From Proteus cibi (GTDB lineage Bacteria; Pseudomonadota; Gammaproteobacteria; Enterobacterales; Enterobacteriaceae), in NCBI RefSeq assembly GCF_003144405.1, contig NZ_PENW01000034.1, positions 1-64,000 on the forward strand: a DNA stretch of 64,000 nucleotides, written 5' to 3'. Each line of letters starts with the position of its first letter. The first letter of the stretch is position 1. Under the pieces are notes generated by a model. That model was not told the origin of the DNA. It saw only the letters and a program-made list of their open reading frames with translations, and made no database searches. A program made the position numbers and the translations under genes. This document shows, piece by piece, positions 31,566 to 43,490 of the stretch.

Positions 31566-32160
31566 GAAAACCTCCAAGTTAATCAATTAAAGAAATGAAT
31601 TAGCACAATGCTGTTTCCATTTCCCCATTCCTAAAAGACAAGCACACAAACGCAGTAGACCTAAATAAACATTTAAGTGATTAACTGCATTAGGTAACTA
31701 CCTGTATAACAGCGTTATCGTGGGATAATCATATTTTACAGGGTTAAAAACTCACCTGTCTTTGCGGCACATATCATTATCAAGTAATACCAAAATAATC
31801 ATTCAACAATCATTATTGTCATAATAATTTTGGTATGGCTTTCAAACTCATCACAGATATTACTATCGATATATCCATTGGCAACATAATGAAGTCATAG
31901 AAAGGCACCAAAGCGCGTTATTCTACCAGAATTCATGTTACTTAGGGGGGCTAATGCAAATAATTCAATACAATATGTCACGATACCTTAAAAGTAAGAT
32001 TATAATATCAAAAAATAAAATTATTTAGAGATAACATCTAAAAAATAGTCTTTTCAATACGACTGTTATCTTACATAAAGCCTGTTTTATAAGCCACGGC
32101 ATCATATATTAGCAACATTCTGTTTTTATTATTAATAAAGCACAAATAAGTCAAAAATAA
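31566..32160. other. Intergenic region sspA-rpsI
   Basis: About 600 bases without a gene I can support. It contains the sspA promoter region, an imperfect 48-base palindrome at 31788-31835 (arms TACCAAAAT / ATTTTGGTA) and a run of A/T-rich sequence; the rpsI terminator lies at its right end. Confidence 0.55.
31788..31835. repeat. Imperfect 48-base palindrome
   Basis: Outer arms TACCAAAAT and ATTTTGGTA are perfect; the inner parts (ATAATCATT/ATTATTGTC region) pair imperfectly around ACAATCATTATTGT. Could be a transcript hairpin, a protein-binding site or a trace of a miniature repeat; no function is known to me. Confidence 0.4.
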
Positions 32161-32186
32161 AAAACCCGCCTGTGAAGACGGGTTTT
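32153..32186 (-). terminator. Terminator of rplM-rpsI
   Basis: Minus-strand stem AAAACCCG / CGGGTTTT, then a T-rich tail (TTTTTTATTTTT), 33 bases after the rpsI stop. Confidence 0.82.
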
Positions 32187-32218
32187 CAACATCAAATTGA
32201 TATCTAAAAGATAACAAA

Positions 32219-32614
<396 letters not shown>

Positions 32615-32626
32615 CTATTATCCCGA

Positions 32627-33489
<863 letters not shown>

Positions 33490-34605
33490 TTAAGCGAGAT
33501 GAGGTTGTACTAAATATTCTTCACTTTGCATCTCTTGTAAACGAGATAAGCAGCGTTGGTATTCAAAACGTAAAAAATCACCTTGGTAAATCTCGTTCAT
33601 TTCTACATTTGCATTAATAATAAGTTTCACCTTACGCTCATAAAACTCATCAACAAGCGCGAGAAACCGACGCGCAGCGTCTTCATTTAAGACTCCCATT
33701 TGCTCCATGTCATATAACAAAACAGAATGGTAATGCTTAGAAAGCGCAATGTAATCAAGCTGACTACGTGGTTCCATACATAAGGTTGAAAAGTTAATAG
33801 CAAGCACCCCATTAGATACCTTTCTGACTTTCATGGGACGATGATTGATGGTTAAAGTACAATCTACTTGCGGTTCACTGGTTGCCAAGTGCATGAAGAT
33901 TCGATCCATCTCCTGACGATTTTTATCGTTAAGTGGCGATAAAAAAAGATGCGCTTGCGTTAATGTTCTAAGACGATAATCAATACCTGCATCGACATTT
34001 AAAATGTCACAATGGTGTTTGATCTGTTCTATTGCAGGTAAAAAACGAGAACGTTGTAACCCGTTACGATAAAGCTCGTCAGGTGGAATATTTGATGTTG
34101 CCACCAGCGTGATACCTCTGGCAAATAACGCCTCAAGTAAGGTACCTAAAATCATTGCATCAGTAATATCAGAAACGAAAAACTCATCAAAACAGAGCAC
34201 ATCAGTTTGCGCTTTAAAGTCATCAGCAATAATTTCTAGCGGGTCCTCATGACCTTGTAAATTTTTGAGCTCTTCTTGGACACGTAACATAAAACGATGA
34301 AAGTGTAAGCGAAGCTTTCGTTCTGTTGGTAAGCTTTGATAAAACATATCCATCAACCATGTTTTACCTCGTCCAACACCGCCCCACATATATAAACCAC
34401 GTTCTGGTGCAACAATCTGTTTTTTTGTGCGAATTCGCCCGAAGAGTCGTTGTGTTAGCGAAATTTTTTCTGGTGGAGTCTCTTTTAATAATGCATGGTA
34501 TATCTGTTGAAGATGGAGAACGGTTTTTCGCTGAACATCATCAGGTTGATAATCACCTTGCGTCAATGCGGCTTCATAAAGTGATAACGGCGTACTAACA
34601 GTCAT
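33490..34605 (-). CDS. zapE: Cell-division AAA+ ATPase ZapE (YhcM)
   Basis: A 371-residue AFG1-type ATPase that binds FtsZ and influences Z-ring constriction. Walker A GGVGRGKTWLMDMF, Walker B VLCFDEFFVSD, Sensor ATSNIPPDELYRNGLQR and the C-terminal CLSRLQEMQSEEYL. The start at 34605 (MTVSTPLSLYEAAL) aligns with E. coli ZapE and has a GAGGGC site upstream; a 30-codon upstream extension is not conserved. Divergent from zapG. Confidence 0.96.
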   Translation of the reverse strand: MTVSTPLSLYEAALTQGDYQPDDVQRKTVLHLQQIYHALLKETPPEKISLTQRLFGRIRTKKQIVAPERGLYMWGGVGRGKTWLMDMFYQSLPTERKLRLHFHRFMLRVQEELKNLQGHEDPLEIIADDFKAQTDVLCFDEFFVSDITDAMILGTLLEALFARGITLVATSNIPPDELYRNGLQRSRFLPAIEQIKHHCDILNVDAGIDYRLRTLTQAHLFLSPLNDKNRQEMDRIFMHLATSEPQVDCTLTINHRPMKVRKVSNGVLAINFSTLCMEPRSQLDYIALSKHYHSVLLYDMEQMGVLNEDAARRFLALVDEFYERKVKLIINANVEMNEIYQGDFLRFEYQRCLSRLQEMQSEEYLVQPHLA

Positions 34606-34808
34606 GAATGCCCTCTTATCCTTAATTTTCTGACATACTGATTTGTGTCTGTCGAATGGCTCTATTATAAGCATTAAGAATGGTTTTAACATCAACGTAA
34701 CACACGAATTTTATATTAAGCTTAAGGATATTATTCCACCCATGCCTTTTAGCGGTTATGATGTTATAAGAATCCATCGTCCTCACTATTAGATGAAAAG
34801 GAGTTGCC

Positions 34809-35213
34809 ATGGTTTGGGTTTATGCACTGATTGGATTAGTTGTTGGTCTTATTATCGGCGCACTTGCAATGCGTTATGGTAACAGCACTCTCCGCCAACA
34901 AGATGCTATCAAAGCAGAGTTAGACACGAAAAAAGAAGAACTGGATACGTATCGCAATGAGCTTGTCAGCCACTTTGCTAGAAGTGCTGAACTATTAGAT
35001 AACATGGCGAGAGATTACCGTCAGCTTTATCAACATATGGCGAAAAGCTCTAATGAGCTCATGCCTGATATGCCTGCTCAAGAAAATCCATTTAATTACC
35101 GATTAAGTGAATCCGAAGCGGCGAATGATCAATCTCCAATAAAAATGCCACCTCGTGATTACTCCGAAGGGGCTTCTGGATTGTTCAGACCCACAGATAA
35201 AAAAGACAGTTAA
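34809..35213 (+). CDS. zapG: Inner-membrane division/envelope protein ZapG (YhcB, DUF1043)
   Basis: A 134-residue protein: single N-terminal membrane helix (residues 3-22), coiled coil (28-75) with conserved LVSHFARSAELLDNMARDYRQLYQHMA, disordered C terminus. It coordinates envelope synthesis and division. AAAAGGAG ribosome site 6 bases before the ATG. Confidence 0.94.
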   Translation: MVWVYALIGLVVGLIIGALAMRYGNSTLRQQDAIKAELDTKKEELDTYRNELVSHFARSAELLDNMARDYRQLYQHMAKSSNELMPDMPAQENPFNYRLSESEAANDQSPIKMPPRDYSEGASGLFRPTDKKDS

Positions 35214-35220
35214 TATTAAA

Positions 35221-35250
35221 AACGCCACATTTTTTGTGGCGTTTTTCTTT
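35221..35250 (+). terminator. Terminator after zapG
   Basis: Stem ACGCCACA / TGTGGCGT with T-loop, followed by TTTTCTTT. Confidence 0.85.
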
Positions 35251-35351
35251 CTAAAAAACATCATAAAATGACAATTATTTGCTATGGTTTTAAAGATAGC
35301 TTTTGTCTTGTAAATCCGTGTAAAAGGAAGCAAAGCACATCATGTCTTAAT

Positions 35352-35379
35352 GAACTTTCCTTTGTCAGTACAGGTCTTA
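35352..35379 (+). promoter_or_regulatory. Candidate sigma-E promoter of degQ
   Basis: GAACTT (-35-like) at 35352-35357, a 16-base spacer and GTCTTA at 35374-35379 (consensus about GGAACTT-N15/16-GTCTAA). It lies about 65 bases before the degQ start. Confidence 0.5.
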
Positions 35380-35444
35380 GTGACATCGAGCTCATTTTGA
35401 GCAATAACTTTTATTTTGATAACTGTATCAAGAGACTCTAATTC

Positions 35445-36842
35445 ATGTTGACGTTGACTAAAAAAAGAAAATTATTACTTAGTGCATTAGCAATGAGTGT
35501 TGGACTTTCACTCTCTACTATTCCAGCAACCAGTATGGCCGCACTGCCTGCGGTTATGCCATCAGGTGAACAACTGCCAAGCCTTGCACCGATGTTAGAA
35601 AAAGTGTTACCAGCAGTTGTCAGTGTGCACGTTTCAGGTACACGAGTACAAAGCCAGCAAGTCCCTGAAGAGTTCAAATTCTTCTTTGGTCCAAACTTCC
35701 CATCACAACAACAAAGTATTCGTCCTTTTGAAGGCTTAGGCTCTGGTGTCATTATTGATGCACAGAAAGGCTACGTATTAACAAACAACCACGTTGTTGA
35801 TGGTGCAGATAAAATTCAACTACAAATTAATGATGGTCGTGAATTTAGTGCAAAGTTAATTGGTAGCGATCCACAAACAGATATCGCATTACTGCAAATT
35901 GAAAAGCCAACTAACCTAACTGCCATTAAAATGGCAGACTCAGACCAATTACGTGTTGGTGATTTTGCGGTTGCAGTCGGTAATCCATTTGGTTTAGGTC
36001 AAACCGCAACATCCGGTATTATTTCCGCACTTGGTCGTAGTGGCTTAAATCTTGAAGGTTTAGAGAACTTTATCCAGACCGATGCTTCAATTAACCGTGG
36101 TAACTCTGGTGGTGCGCTCGTTAACTTGAATGGTGAGTTAATCGGAATTAACACCGCTATTTTGGCACCGGGGGGAGGTAACATCGGTATTGGCTTTGCT
36201 ATTCCAAGTAATATGGCGCGAGACCTTAGCCAACAACTGATTTCTCATGGTGAAGTTAAACGTGGCATCTTGGGTATTCGTGGTACAGAAATGAATTCTG
36301 ATCTGGCGAAGTCCTTTAATATTGATGCACAACGTGGCGCTTTTGTTAGCGAAGTAATGCCAGATTCATCCGCAGCAAAAGCTGGCATTAAACCCGGTGA
36401 CGTTTTAATTTCAGTTGATGGTAAACGCATCAATAGCTTTGCTGAATTAAGAGCAAAAGTTGGTACAACCCCTCCAGGTAAAGAGATCTTGATTGGCTTA
36501 ATCCGCCAAGGTAAACCAATGGATGTTAAAGTGACCTTAGAGAAACAATCGGCGGATGCAACACGTGCAGATAACTTCTCTCCGGCACTACAAGGTGCCA
36601 CATTAAGTAATTACTTAAACAAACAAGTTAAAGCGGTTGCGGTTGATTCTGTTGAAAAAGATTCCGCAGCGGCGGCATCTGGTTTACAGAAAGGCGACCT
36701 TATTATTGGTATCAATAATACGCCAATTACCTCACTAGGCGATTTACGCAAAGCAATTGACGCTAAACCACCTGTTCTTGCGTTGAATATTCAACGTGGT
36801 AATGAAGAAATTTACCTGCTATTACGTAATACACCGCGCTAA
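35445..36842 (+). CDS. degQ: Periplasmic serine protease/chaperone DegQ
   Basis: A 465-residue HtrA protease. Sec signal peptide cleaved after about residue 32 (ATSMA); trypsin-like domain with His116 (TNNHVV), Asp146 (TDIALL) and Ser221 (NRGNSGGAL); two PDZ domains (about 270-360 and 375-462). It is identified as DegQ rather than DegP by its place before degS and its shorter regulatory loop. It removes misfolded envelope proteins. Confidence 0.95.
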   Translation: MLTLTKKRKLLLSALAMSVGLSLSTIPATSMAALPAVMPSGEQLPSLAPMLEKVLPAVVSVHVSGTRVQSQQVPEEFKFFFGPNFPSQQQSIRPFEGLGSGVIIDAQKGYVLTNNHVVDGADKIQLQINDGREFSAKLIGSDPQTDIALLQIEKPTNLTAIKMADSDQLRVGDFAVAVGNPFGLGQTATSGIISALGRSGLNLEGLENFIQTDASINRGNSGGALVNLNGELIGINTAILAPGGGNIGIGFAIPSNMARDLSQQLISHGEVKRGILGIRGTEMNSDLAKSFNIDAQRGAFVSEVMPDSSAAKAGIKPGDVLISVDGKRINSFAELRAKVGTTPPGKEILIGLIRQGKPMDVKVTLEKQSADATRADNFSPALQGATLSNYLNKQVKAVAVDSVEKDSAAAASGLQKGDLIIGINNTPITSLGDLRKAIDAKPPVLALNIQRGNEEIYLLLRNTPR

Positions 36843-36882
36843 GAAGTAAGCTTTTCACCTATCTAATTTATTGATTTCTTTC

Positions 36883-36913
36883 GCCCTATAATTTCCATTA
36901 TAGGGCTTTTTTT
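36883..36913 (+). terminator. Terminator after degQ
   Basis: Stem GCCCTATAAT / ATTATAGGGC with a 4-base loop, followed by seven Ts; it separates degQ from degS, which must have its own promoter. Confidence 0.9.
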
Positions 36914-37049
36914 ATCCCTATTTTTGACACGGATCATTGGCTTAAAAGGGGATTTTATGCGCTGAGCGATGCTTTCATAAGTTAAACTATGCTATTCTCA
37001 TCGCTCTTATGCGAATAATTTTACAGTCAGACATAAATATAGGATTTTT

Positions 37050-38120
37050 ATGTTAACTAAGTTACTGCGATCAACTCTAATTGGTCTTCTCACCGCAGCA
37101 ATTCTTTTGATTGCAGTTCCTTCGATTCGCCCTATTTTTATTGAACGCCTACTTAATGGCGATTTTCTCAATGTACCTTTTAGCTATAACACTGCGGTGC
37201 GACGAGCCGCCCCTGCGGTTGTTAATGTTTATAGCAGTACGATGGGAAGCTTTTCTCAAGAAGGCCGAGAGCTAACATCTTTAGGCGCTGGCGTCATTAT
37301 GGATGCTCGTGGTTATATTCTGACGAATCAACATGTGATTAATAATGCTGATCAGATCCTTATCGCCCTCCAAAATGGTGATCTCTATGAAGGCTTACTT
37401 GTTGGTTCCGATCCTTTAACCGATCTGGCAGTATTAAAAATTGATGCCGATAAACTCCCGACGATCCCCATTAATAGCAAACGAATTTCTCATGTTGGTG
37501 ATGTTGTGCTAGCTATCGGTAACCCATTTAATATTGGGCAAACTATTACGCAAGGGATCATCAGTGCTACCGGTCGCGTCGGATTAAGTCCAACCCGTTA
37601 CCAAAATTTCCTACAAACAGATGCCTCGATTAATGAAGGTAACTCTGGCGGTGCACTAATAAATACTGAAGGTGAACTAGTGGGTATTAATACCATGACG
37701 TTTGATTCAGGGACTTATAATGGATATCGCCCTAGTGCGGAAGGATTGGGCTTCGCCATTCCGACCGAACTTGCCGTTAAAATTATGAATAAGCTAATTC
37801 GTGATGGTCGTGTTATCCGTGGTTTTATTGGGATCACAGCAAAAGAATTACCAAGAATTCGCTCATCAAATACCGACATCAAACAAATTCAAGGATTGCG
37901 CATTTTCCGTATCACACCAAATAGCCCAGCAGATAAAGCCGGAATCAAAACTGGCGATATCATTCTGAGCATTAATCATGCACCAGCGACTTCGGCGATG
38001 GAAATGATGGATTATATTGCCGAAACGCGCCCCGGCACGGTATTGCCTGTGACACTATTGCGCGATGGCAATGAAATTAATGTTGATGTCACCATTTCGG
38101 AATATCAACCAGAATCTTGA
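37050..38120 (+). CDS. degS: Site-1 anti-sigma-E protease DegS
   Basis: A 356-residue membrane-anchored HtrA protease: anchor helix at about residues 9-27, catalytic His95, Asp125 and Ser199 (NEGNSGGAL), one PDZ domain (about 258-350). DegS cuts RseA after binding unfolded porin C termini, starting sigma-E release. Length matches E. coli (355). Its stop directly abuts the hairpin at 38127-38150. Confidence 0.96.
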   Translation: MLTKLLRSTLIGLLTAAILLIAVPSIRPIFIERLLNGDFLNVPFSYNTAVRRAAPAVVNVYSSTMGSFSQEGRELTSLGAGVIMDARGYILTNQHVINNADQILIALQNGDLYEGLLVGSDPLTDLAVLKIDADKLPTIPINSKRISHVGDVVLAIGNPFNIGQTITQGIISATGRVGLSPTRYQNFLQTDASINEGNSGGALINTEGELVGINTMTFDSGTYNGYRPSAEGLGFAIPTELAVKIMNKLIRDGRVIRGFIGITAKELPRIRSSNTDIKQIQGLRIFRITPNSPADKAGIKTGDIILSINHAPATSAMEMMDYIAETRPGTVLPVTLLRDGNEINVDVTISEYQPES

Positions 38121-38150
38121 CATCCTCCCCGCCCTGAAGGACGGGGTTTT
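38121..38150 (+). terminator. GC-rich hairpin at the degS 3' end, IS200/IS605 right-end-like
   Basis: CCCCGCCC TGAA GGACGGGG then TTTT, with one C/A mismatch in an otherwise perfect 8-bp stem. It can serve as the degS terminator. The flanking wording (CATCCTCCCCGCCCTGAAGG) strongly resembles right ends of IS200/IS605-type elements; no transposase or tnpB remnant is seen nearby. Confidence 0.6.
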
Positions 38151-38176
38151 ACGGCACATCGGATAAACACTGATTG

Positions 38177-39253
38177 TTAATTATTCTCTTCGCTTTTACT
38201 TTCTTTATTGATGGTTGAATTATTTTCGATAGCATGCCAAATTTTTTCAGCTTTTCGTCCAATTAAAATCAGTGAAACCGCCAAAATCAAAAAGAAAATC
38301 GCACTGTGTAAGCTATCCCAGAAATATTCAAAGAAGCGGGTATAAAGGTTAATGCCAAGGAATGTTAAGCCAAATCCTCTTAACATACCGTCATCTGTTT
38401 TAAGGCTAATATAAATACAGATAACGGCAACGACACCAAATAATAGCGCCCAAGGCAACAGATTCACACTTGAAACACGATACCATGTATCGGGATCGTA
38501 ATTACCGAAAATAGACATTATCCATAGCGCAATAAACAGATAAGTCAGTCCCATTATTTTTGTCATGGTAAACAAACGACGGCGTGCCAATACATTTTGT
38601 AGGAAATAACAGCCTGCTAATAATACTGCGCCAAAGAAGACAAAGCGGATAGGATAGTTCATCCCTAACCAATAAGCGCCCCATCCTGACATATAACCAG
38701 TTTCAGCACCAAACCAATTTCCTAACATCAATAAGAAGAATAACCACACCAACGAGGAACGACTGATAAATCCAATTGCACCATAAATGACACAACCAAT
38801 TAAAAAGAGAGGAGCAATATGACCACTTCCGGTATCCAGCAGTTCTCCCAGTTGCCAAAGAAAAATAGCCGTAAACATCACACCTAAAAAGAGAATAAAT
38901 TCAGTACTATAATGCCACTGTGTTTCTTTTCGCTGACGTTTAAATCCCCATAAATAGAGTGCTGAGGCAATAAGTGCCGGAGAGATCACCCGCATAATTT
39001 CAGAAACACTAAAAATCTCAATGAGATAATAAACTAATGCACTATCACTAAAAATACTACCAGCAGCAATAATCAAACACACAATCGCTATCCAGAATGC
39101 ATAACGACTCAACCGTTTCCAATCAAAGGAAATGCGGTGCAATGTCCTTCCTAACCGCTGATGTTCTTGTTCTGAAATCTCACCAGATTGTTGCCATTCG
39201 TCCAGTGCTTGACGAACTAAGCGCTCTTGTTTCCTTGTTACCTGCATATTCAT
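38177..39253 (-). CDS. DUF2157 multi-pass membrane protein
   Basis: A 358-residue protein with a basic soluble N terminus (about 1-45) and eight to ten hydrophobic segments up to about residue 335, then a charged tail. The N-terminal QALDEWQQSGEISEQEHQRL segment is typical of DUF2157. Function unknown. An AAGGAAGA ribosome site is compatible with either of the two close ATGs (residue 1 or 3). Convergent with degS and downstream of murA on the same strand after about 190 bases. Confidence 0.8.
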   Translation of the reverse strand: MNMQVTRKQERLVRQALDEWQQSGEISEQEHQRLGRTLHRISFDWKRLSRYAFWIAIVCLIIAAGSIFSDSALVYYLIEIFSVSEIMRVISPALIASALYLWGFKRQRKETQWHYSTEFILFLGVMFTAIFLWQLGELLDTGSGHIAPLFLIGCVIYGAIGFISRSSLVWLFFLLMLGNWFGAETGYMSGWGAYWLGMNYPIRFVFFGAVLLAGCYFLQNVLARRRLFTMTKIMGLTYLFIALWIMSIFGNYDPDTWYRVSSVNLLPWALLFGVVAVICIYISLKTDDGMLRGFGLTFLGINLYTRFFEYFWDSLHSAIFFLILAVSLILIGRKAEKIWHAIENNSTINKESKSEENN

Positions 39254-39378
39254 TTCTTCCTTTTAGTTCATAGAAATTTTTCTAAAACAGGTCTATTTTT
39301 CTTACTGTATCTTGCGACGAAAGAAATGCCTTATGAATTATCCTATTCTATTAAGAGTCCTATTTACATAATGCATAA

Positions 39379-39412
39379 AAAAACCATAGCACAACAATGC
39401 ACTATGGTTTTA
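39379..39412 (-). terminator. Terminator of murA
   Basis: Minus-strand stem AAACCATAG / CTATGGTTT followed by TTTT, 30 bases past the murA stop. Confidence 0.8.
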
Positions 39413-39441
39413 AATGGCTAAAAAATGATAACTAAAATAAA

Positions 39442-40743
<1,302 letters not shown>

Positions 40744-40751
40744 CTACTGAA

Positions 40752-41006
40752 TCAAAGCCCGTTAAGTTTACGATCCCTTTTCCACTCTTCAGGTGTGTAG
40801 GCTTTAATAGACAAAGCGTGAATACGGTTATCTGCGATATATTCCATCAAAGGGGCATAAATGGTCTGTTGTTGTTTTACTCTGCTCATTCCCTCAAACA
40901 TTGCGCCAACAACCACAACTTGAAAATGACTACCATCACCATTGACGATGACTTCATCTAAAGACAGGCTGTCCATTAATACTTGTTTGATTTCATTTGT
41001 ATCCAT
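40752..41006 (-). CDS. ibaG: BolA-family protein IbaG (YrbA)
   Basis: An 84-residue acid-stress BolA-like protein ([21 protein letters not shown], then [17 protein letters not shown]). BolA-like proteins pair with monothiol glutaredoxins and 2Fe-2S clusters; the family Cys/His ligand site includes His in the DGSHF motif. It precedes murA and is separated from mlaB by a terminator. Confidence 0.93.
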   Translation of the reverse strand: MDTNEIKQVLMDSLSLDEVIVNGDGSHFQVVVVGAMFEGMSRVKQQQTIYAPLMEYIADNRIHALSIKAYTPEEWKRDRKLNGL

Positions 41007-41080
41007 AATTGCTCAATCTCAACGTTAAAATAATAATCAGTCGTCTATCCTAATGGAATCCGCTCTACTCTTAAACCATC

Positions 41081-41123
41081 AAAAACCCCCTTAATGATAA
41101 AAGTATCACGAAGGGGGCTTTTT
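41081..41123 (-). terminator. Terminator of the mla operon
   Basis: Minus-strand stem AAGCCCCCTT / AAGGGGGTTTTT with an AT loop and T-run, between mlaB and ibaG. Confidence 0.82.
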
Positions 41124-41146
41124 AATACCTTTACTCAAAAGCTGTA

Positions 41147-41440
41147 TTAGGCAATATTCATAATTTCATCAAGATCATAGAGTGTAATTAAGGTCTGAAA
41201 ACGCTCACTTACACCTTGAATAATAAATTGACGATTTTGTTCTTCCATTTCTGCTTTTAAGTGCACAAAAAGTGCCAATCCTGTGGAATCTATATGTCCT
41301 AAGGCAGAAATATCAATGATATTAATATCAGCTAATAGTGCTTTACGTTGTTGCCAAGCAGGCAATAACGTTTCTCGATCTAACGTTCCTTGGAAATAGA
41401 GGACACTATCCTTTTTTTCCCAATTTAACGAAGCTGACAT
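41147..41440 (-). CDS. mlaB: STAS-domain protein MlaB
   Basis: A 97-residue STAS protein of the inner-membrane MlaFEDB transporter, which binds the MlaF ATPase. Core motif IDISALGHIDSTGLALFVHL contains the conserved STAS Ser/Thr region. The start MSASLNW aligns with E. coli MlaB; an upstream extension into mlaC is not used. It begins 1 base after the mlaC stop. Confidence 0.9.
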   Translation of the reverse strand: MSASLNWEKKDSVLYFQGTLDRETLLPAWQQRKALLADINIIDISALGHIDSTGLALFVHLKAEMEEQNRQFIIQGVSERFQTLITLYDLDEIMNIA

Positions 41441-41441
41441 G

Positions 41442-42071
41442 TTATTTTTTCTCATCCAGTGTAATTGGTGTTTTAGCACTGATTTCTAACTGTTTTGTTA
41501 AACCATCAACACCTTTAGAATTTAAAATATCTGACCACTCATTCTGTTTTGTTGTGATCATGCTGACACCTTCAGCAATCATATCATAAGCTTGCCATTC
41601 ACCTGTTTTGCTGTTTTTACGCCATTGGAAATCAAGACGAACTGGCGGGCGACCGTTTGTATCGATAATGGTGACACGAATAGTTAGCGTTGATTTATCT
41701 GCAAAAGGTTTTTCAGGCTCAATACGGTACTCTTGACCTTCATACATCGCTAATGCTTGACCATAAACTTGAGCAAGATATGCTTCGAATGCCGTAAAAT
41801 AAGCATCACGTTGCACTGGTGTTGCATTACGATAATGCGGCCCTAACACTAATGCACCTGCATATTTAATATGTACATAAGGCAATAATTCTTGCTGAAC
41901 AATTTGACGTAAAACTTCAGGGTTTTTACGAATTTCAGGCTGTTCATTTTTTAATTTACTAAAGGTCTTTTGTGCCGCATCTTCCATCAATGCGTAAGGA
42001 TTGGTTTTATCTACCGCCATCGCAAAAGGCGTTATCACTAATAATGCGACCATCAATAAGCGTTTAAACAT
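41442..42071 (-). CDS. mlaC: Periplasmic phospholipid-binding protein MlaC
   Basis: A 209-residue periplasmic carrier that shuttles phospholipids between MlaFEDB and the outer membrane MlaA complex. Signal peptide [19 protein letters not shown]; mature part has the Tol_Tol_Ttg2 domain ([24 protein letters not shown]). The start has GAGGAG upstream; a frame extension of 10 codons is not conserved. Confidence 0.95.
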   Translation of the reverse strand: MFKRLLMVALLVITPFAMAVDKTNPYALMEDAAQKTFSKLKNEQPEIRKNPEVLRQIVQQELLPYVHIKYAGALVLGPHYRNATPVQRDAYFTAFEAYLAQVYGQALAMYEGQEYRIEPEKPFADKSTLTIRVTIIDTNGRPPVRLDFQWRKNSKTGEWQAYDMIAEGVSMITTKQNEWSDILNSKGVDGLTKQLEISAKTPITLDEKK

Positions 42072-42167
42072 ACGTTCGCTTCTCCTCAAATAGGGTTTCA
42101 ATAATACGATGCATTTATGACACTAAATTTAGCTACATAGATAAATGCATCGTATAGGAATTAATGA

Positions 42168-42704
42168 TTAAGGTAATGCAGAGTGTTCTTCTGTCGGTTG
42201 AGATTCAGATTTCGCCGAATCACCACCATCCCCCGTTTTATAAAGGAATTGACCTATAAGATCTTCGAGTACCATTGCTGAATTGGTGTTTGTGATCCGT
42301 CCGCCGTCTTTTAACAGAGTAGAATCTAATGCTTCATCATAAAAGCCTAAATTCAATGCAAGGAACTGCTCACCTAATAAACCAGAGGTACGAATAGACA
42401 GTGAGCTACTTTCTGGAATGTGGTCATAAATGCTCAAAATATCGAGCGCGACTTCAGGGCGATAGTTCCCTTCGTCTTCTTCTTTTAAGGTAATAGAAGA
42501 AACACGACCAATCACCACACCACCAATCTTAACTGGAGAGCGCTCTTTTAACCCACCAATATTACCGAAGCTAGCATAAACGCGATAAGTTGGTTGATTA
42601 CCCATTTCTTTAATATCTGCTACTTTAAGACATAAGAAAATCACGGCAGCTAACGCAATCAGAACAAATAGACCAACCCAAACTTCAATTTTTTTACTTT
42701 GCAT
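42168..42704 (-). CDS. mlaD: MCE-domain lipid-transport protein MlaD
   Basis: A 178-residue protein with one N-terminal membrane helix (about 7-26) and an MCE domain (about 38-117: VYASFGNIGGLKERSPVKIGGVVIG). It forms the hexameric pore ring of MlaFEDB. C-terminal helix SAMVLEDLIGQFLY followed by a polar tail. Confidence 0.96.
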   Translation of the reverse strand: MQSKKIEVWVGLFVLIALAAVIFLCLKVADIKEMGNQPTYRVYASFGNIGGLKERSPVKIGGVVIGRVSSITLKEEDEGNYRPEVALDILSIYDHIPESSSLSIRTSGLLGEQFLALNLGFYDEALDSTLLKDGGRITNTNSAMVLEDLIGQFLYKTGDGGDSAKSESQPTEEHSALP

Positions 42705-42707
42705 GAC

Positions 42708-43487
42708 TTAGTTCCCAAACATCAGTGCTGTTAGCACAAAATCTGAACCCAATACGGCTAACGATGAATGAACAACAGTACGTGTTGTTGCTCTGCTAAT
42801 CCCTTCTGATGTTGGGATTGCGTCATACCCGTTAAAGAGCGCTATCCAAGTGACGATAATGGCAAAAACGACACTTTTAATAAAACAGTTCACTAAATCG
42901 AGTCGCCATTCAACGGCACCCTGCATAGATGCCCAGAAAAAACCATCATCGATCCCTTTCCAATCCACCCCCACAATTGCACCGCCCCAAATACCGATGG
43001 CAACAAAAATCAGTGAAAGCAATGGCATACTAATAAGGCCCGCCCAAAAACGGGGCGCAACGACACGTCTTAAAGGATCGACTGCCATCATTTCTAAACT
43101 AGAAATTTGTTCTGTGGCTTTCATTAAGCCGATCTCAGCAGTTAAGGCTGACCCCGCGCGACCCGCAAATAATAATGCCGTGACGACTGGACCCAATTCT
43201 CTTAACAATGAGAGCGCAACCATCATGCCAAGGCTCGCTTCAGCACTGAATGTTGTCAGTACAAGATAGCCTTGTAATCCCAACACCATGCCAATAAATA
43301 AGCCTGACACCATAATAATTAATAAGGATTGGACGCCAACGTTATACAGCTGCTTCATTAAGAGAGGCCACTGTTTACGAAGTTCTGGTTTACCGACTAA
43401 TGCTCGAAAGAGCATAATGCCAGCTCTACCGAATGTCGCAAAAATCGCTAACGCTCTAGCGCCAATACGAGCTAATAAATTGACCAC
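42708..43487 (-). CDS. mlaE: ABC transporter permease MlaE
   Basis: A 259-residue permease with five to six membrane segments; conserved [28 protein letters not shown] motif near the middle. It forms the membrane channel of the Mla phospholipid transporter. 3-base gap on either side. Confidence 0.97.
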   Translation of the reverse strand: MVNLLARIGARALAIFATFGRAGIMLFRALVGKPELRKQWPLLMKQLYNVGVQSLLIIMVSGLFIGMVLGLQGYLVLTTFSAEASLGMMVALSLLRELGPVVTALLFAGRAGSALTAEIGLMKATEQISSLEMMAVDPLRRVVAPRFWAGLISMPLLSLIFVAIGIWGGAIVGVDWKGIDDGFFWASMQGAVEWRLDLVNCFIKSVVFAIIVTWIALFNGYDAIPTSEGISRATTRTVVHSSLAVLGSDFVLTALMFGN

Positions 43488-43490
43488 GTA

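Noticed and set aside
38177-39253. DUF2157 protein as an immunity or toxin gene of the IS-like hairpin
   Set aside because: It is a full-length member of a widespread family with no sign of linkage to mobile DNA.
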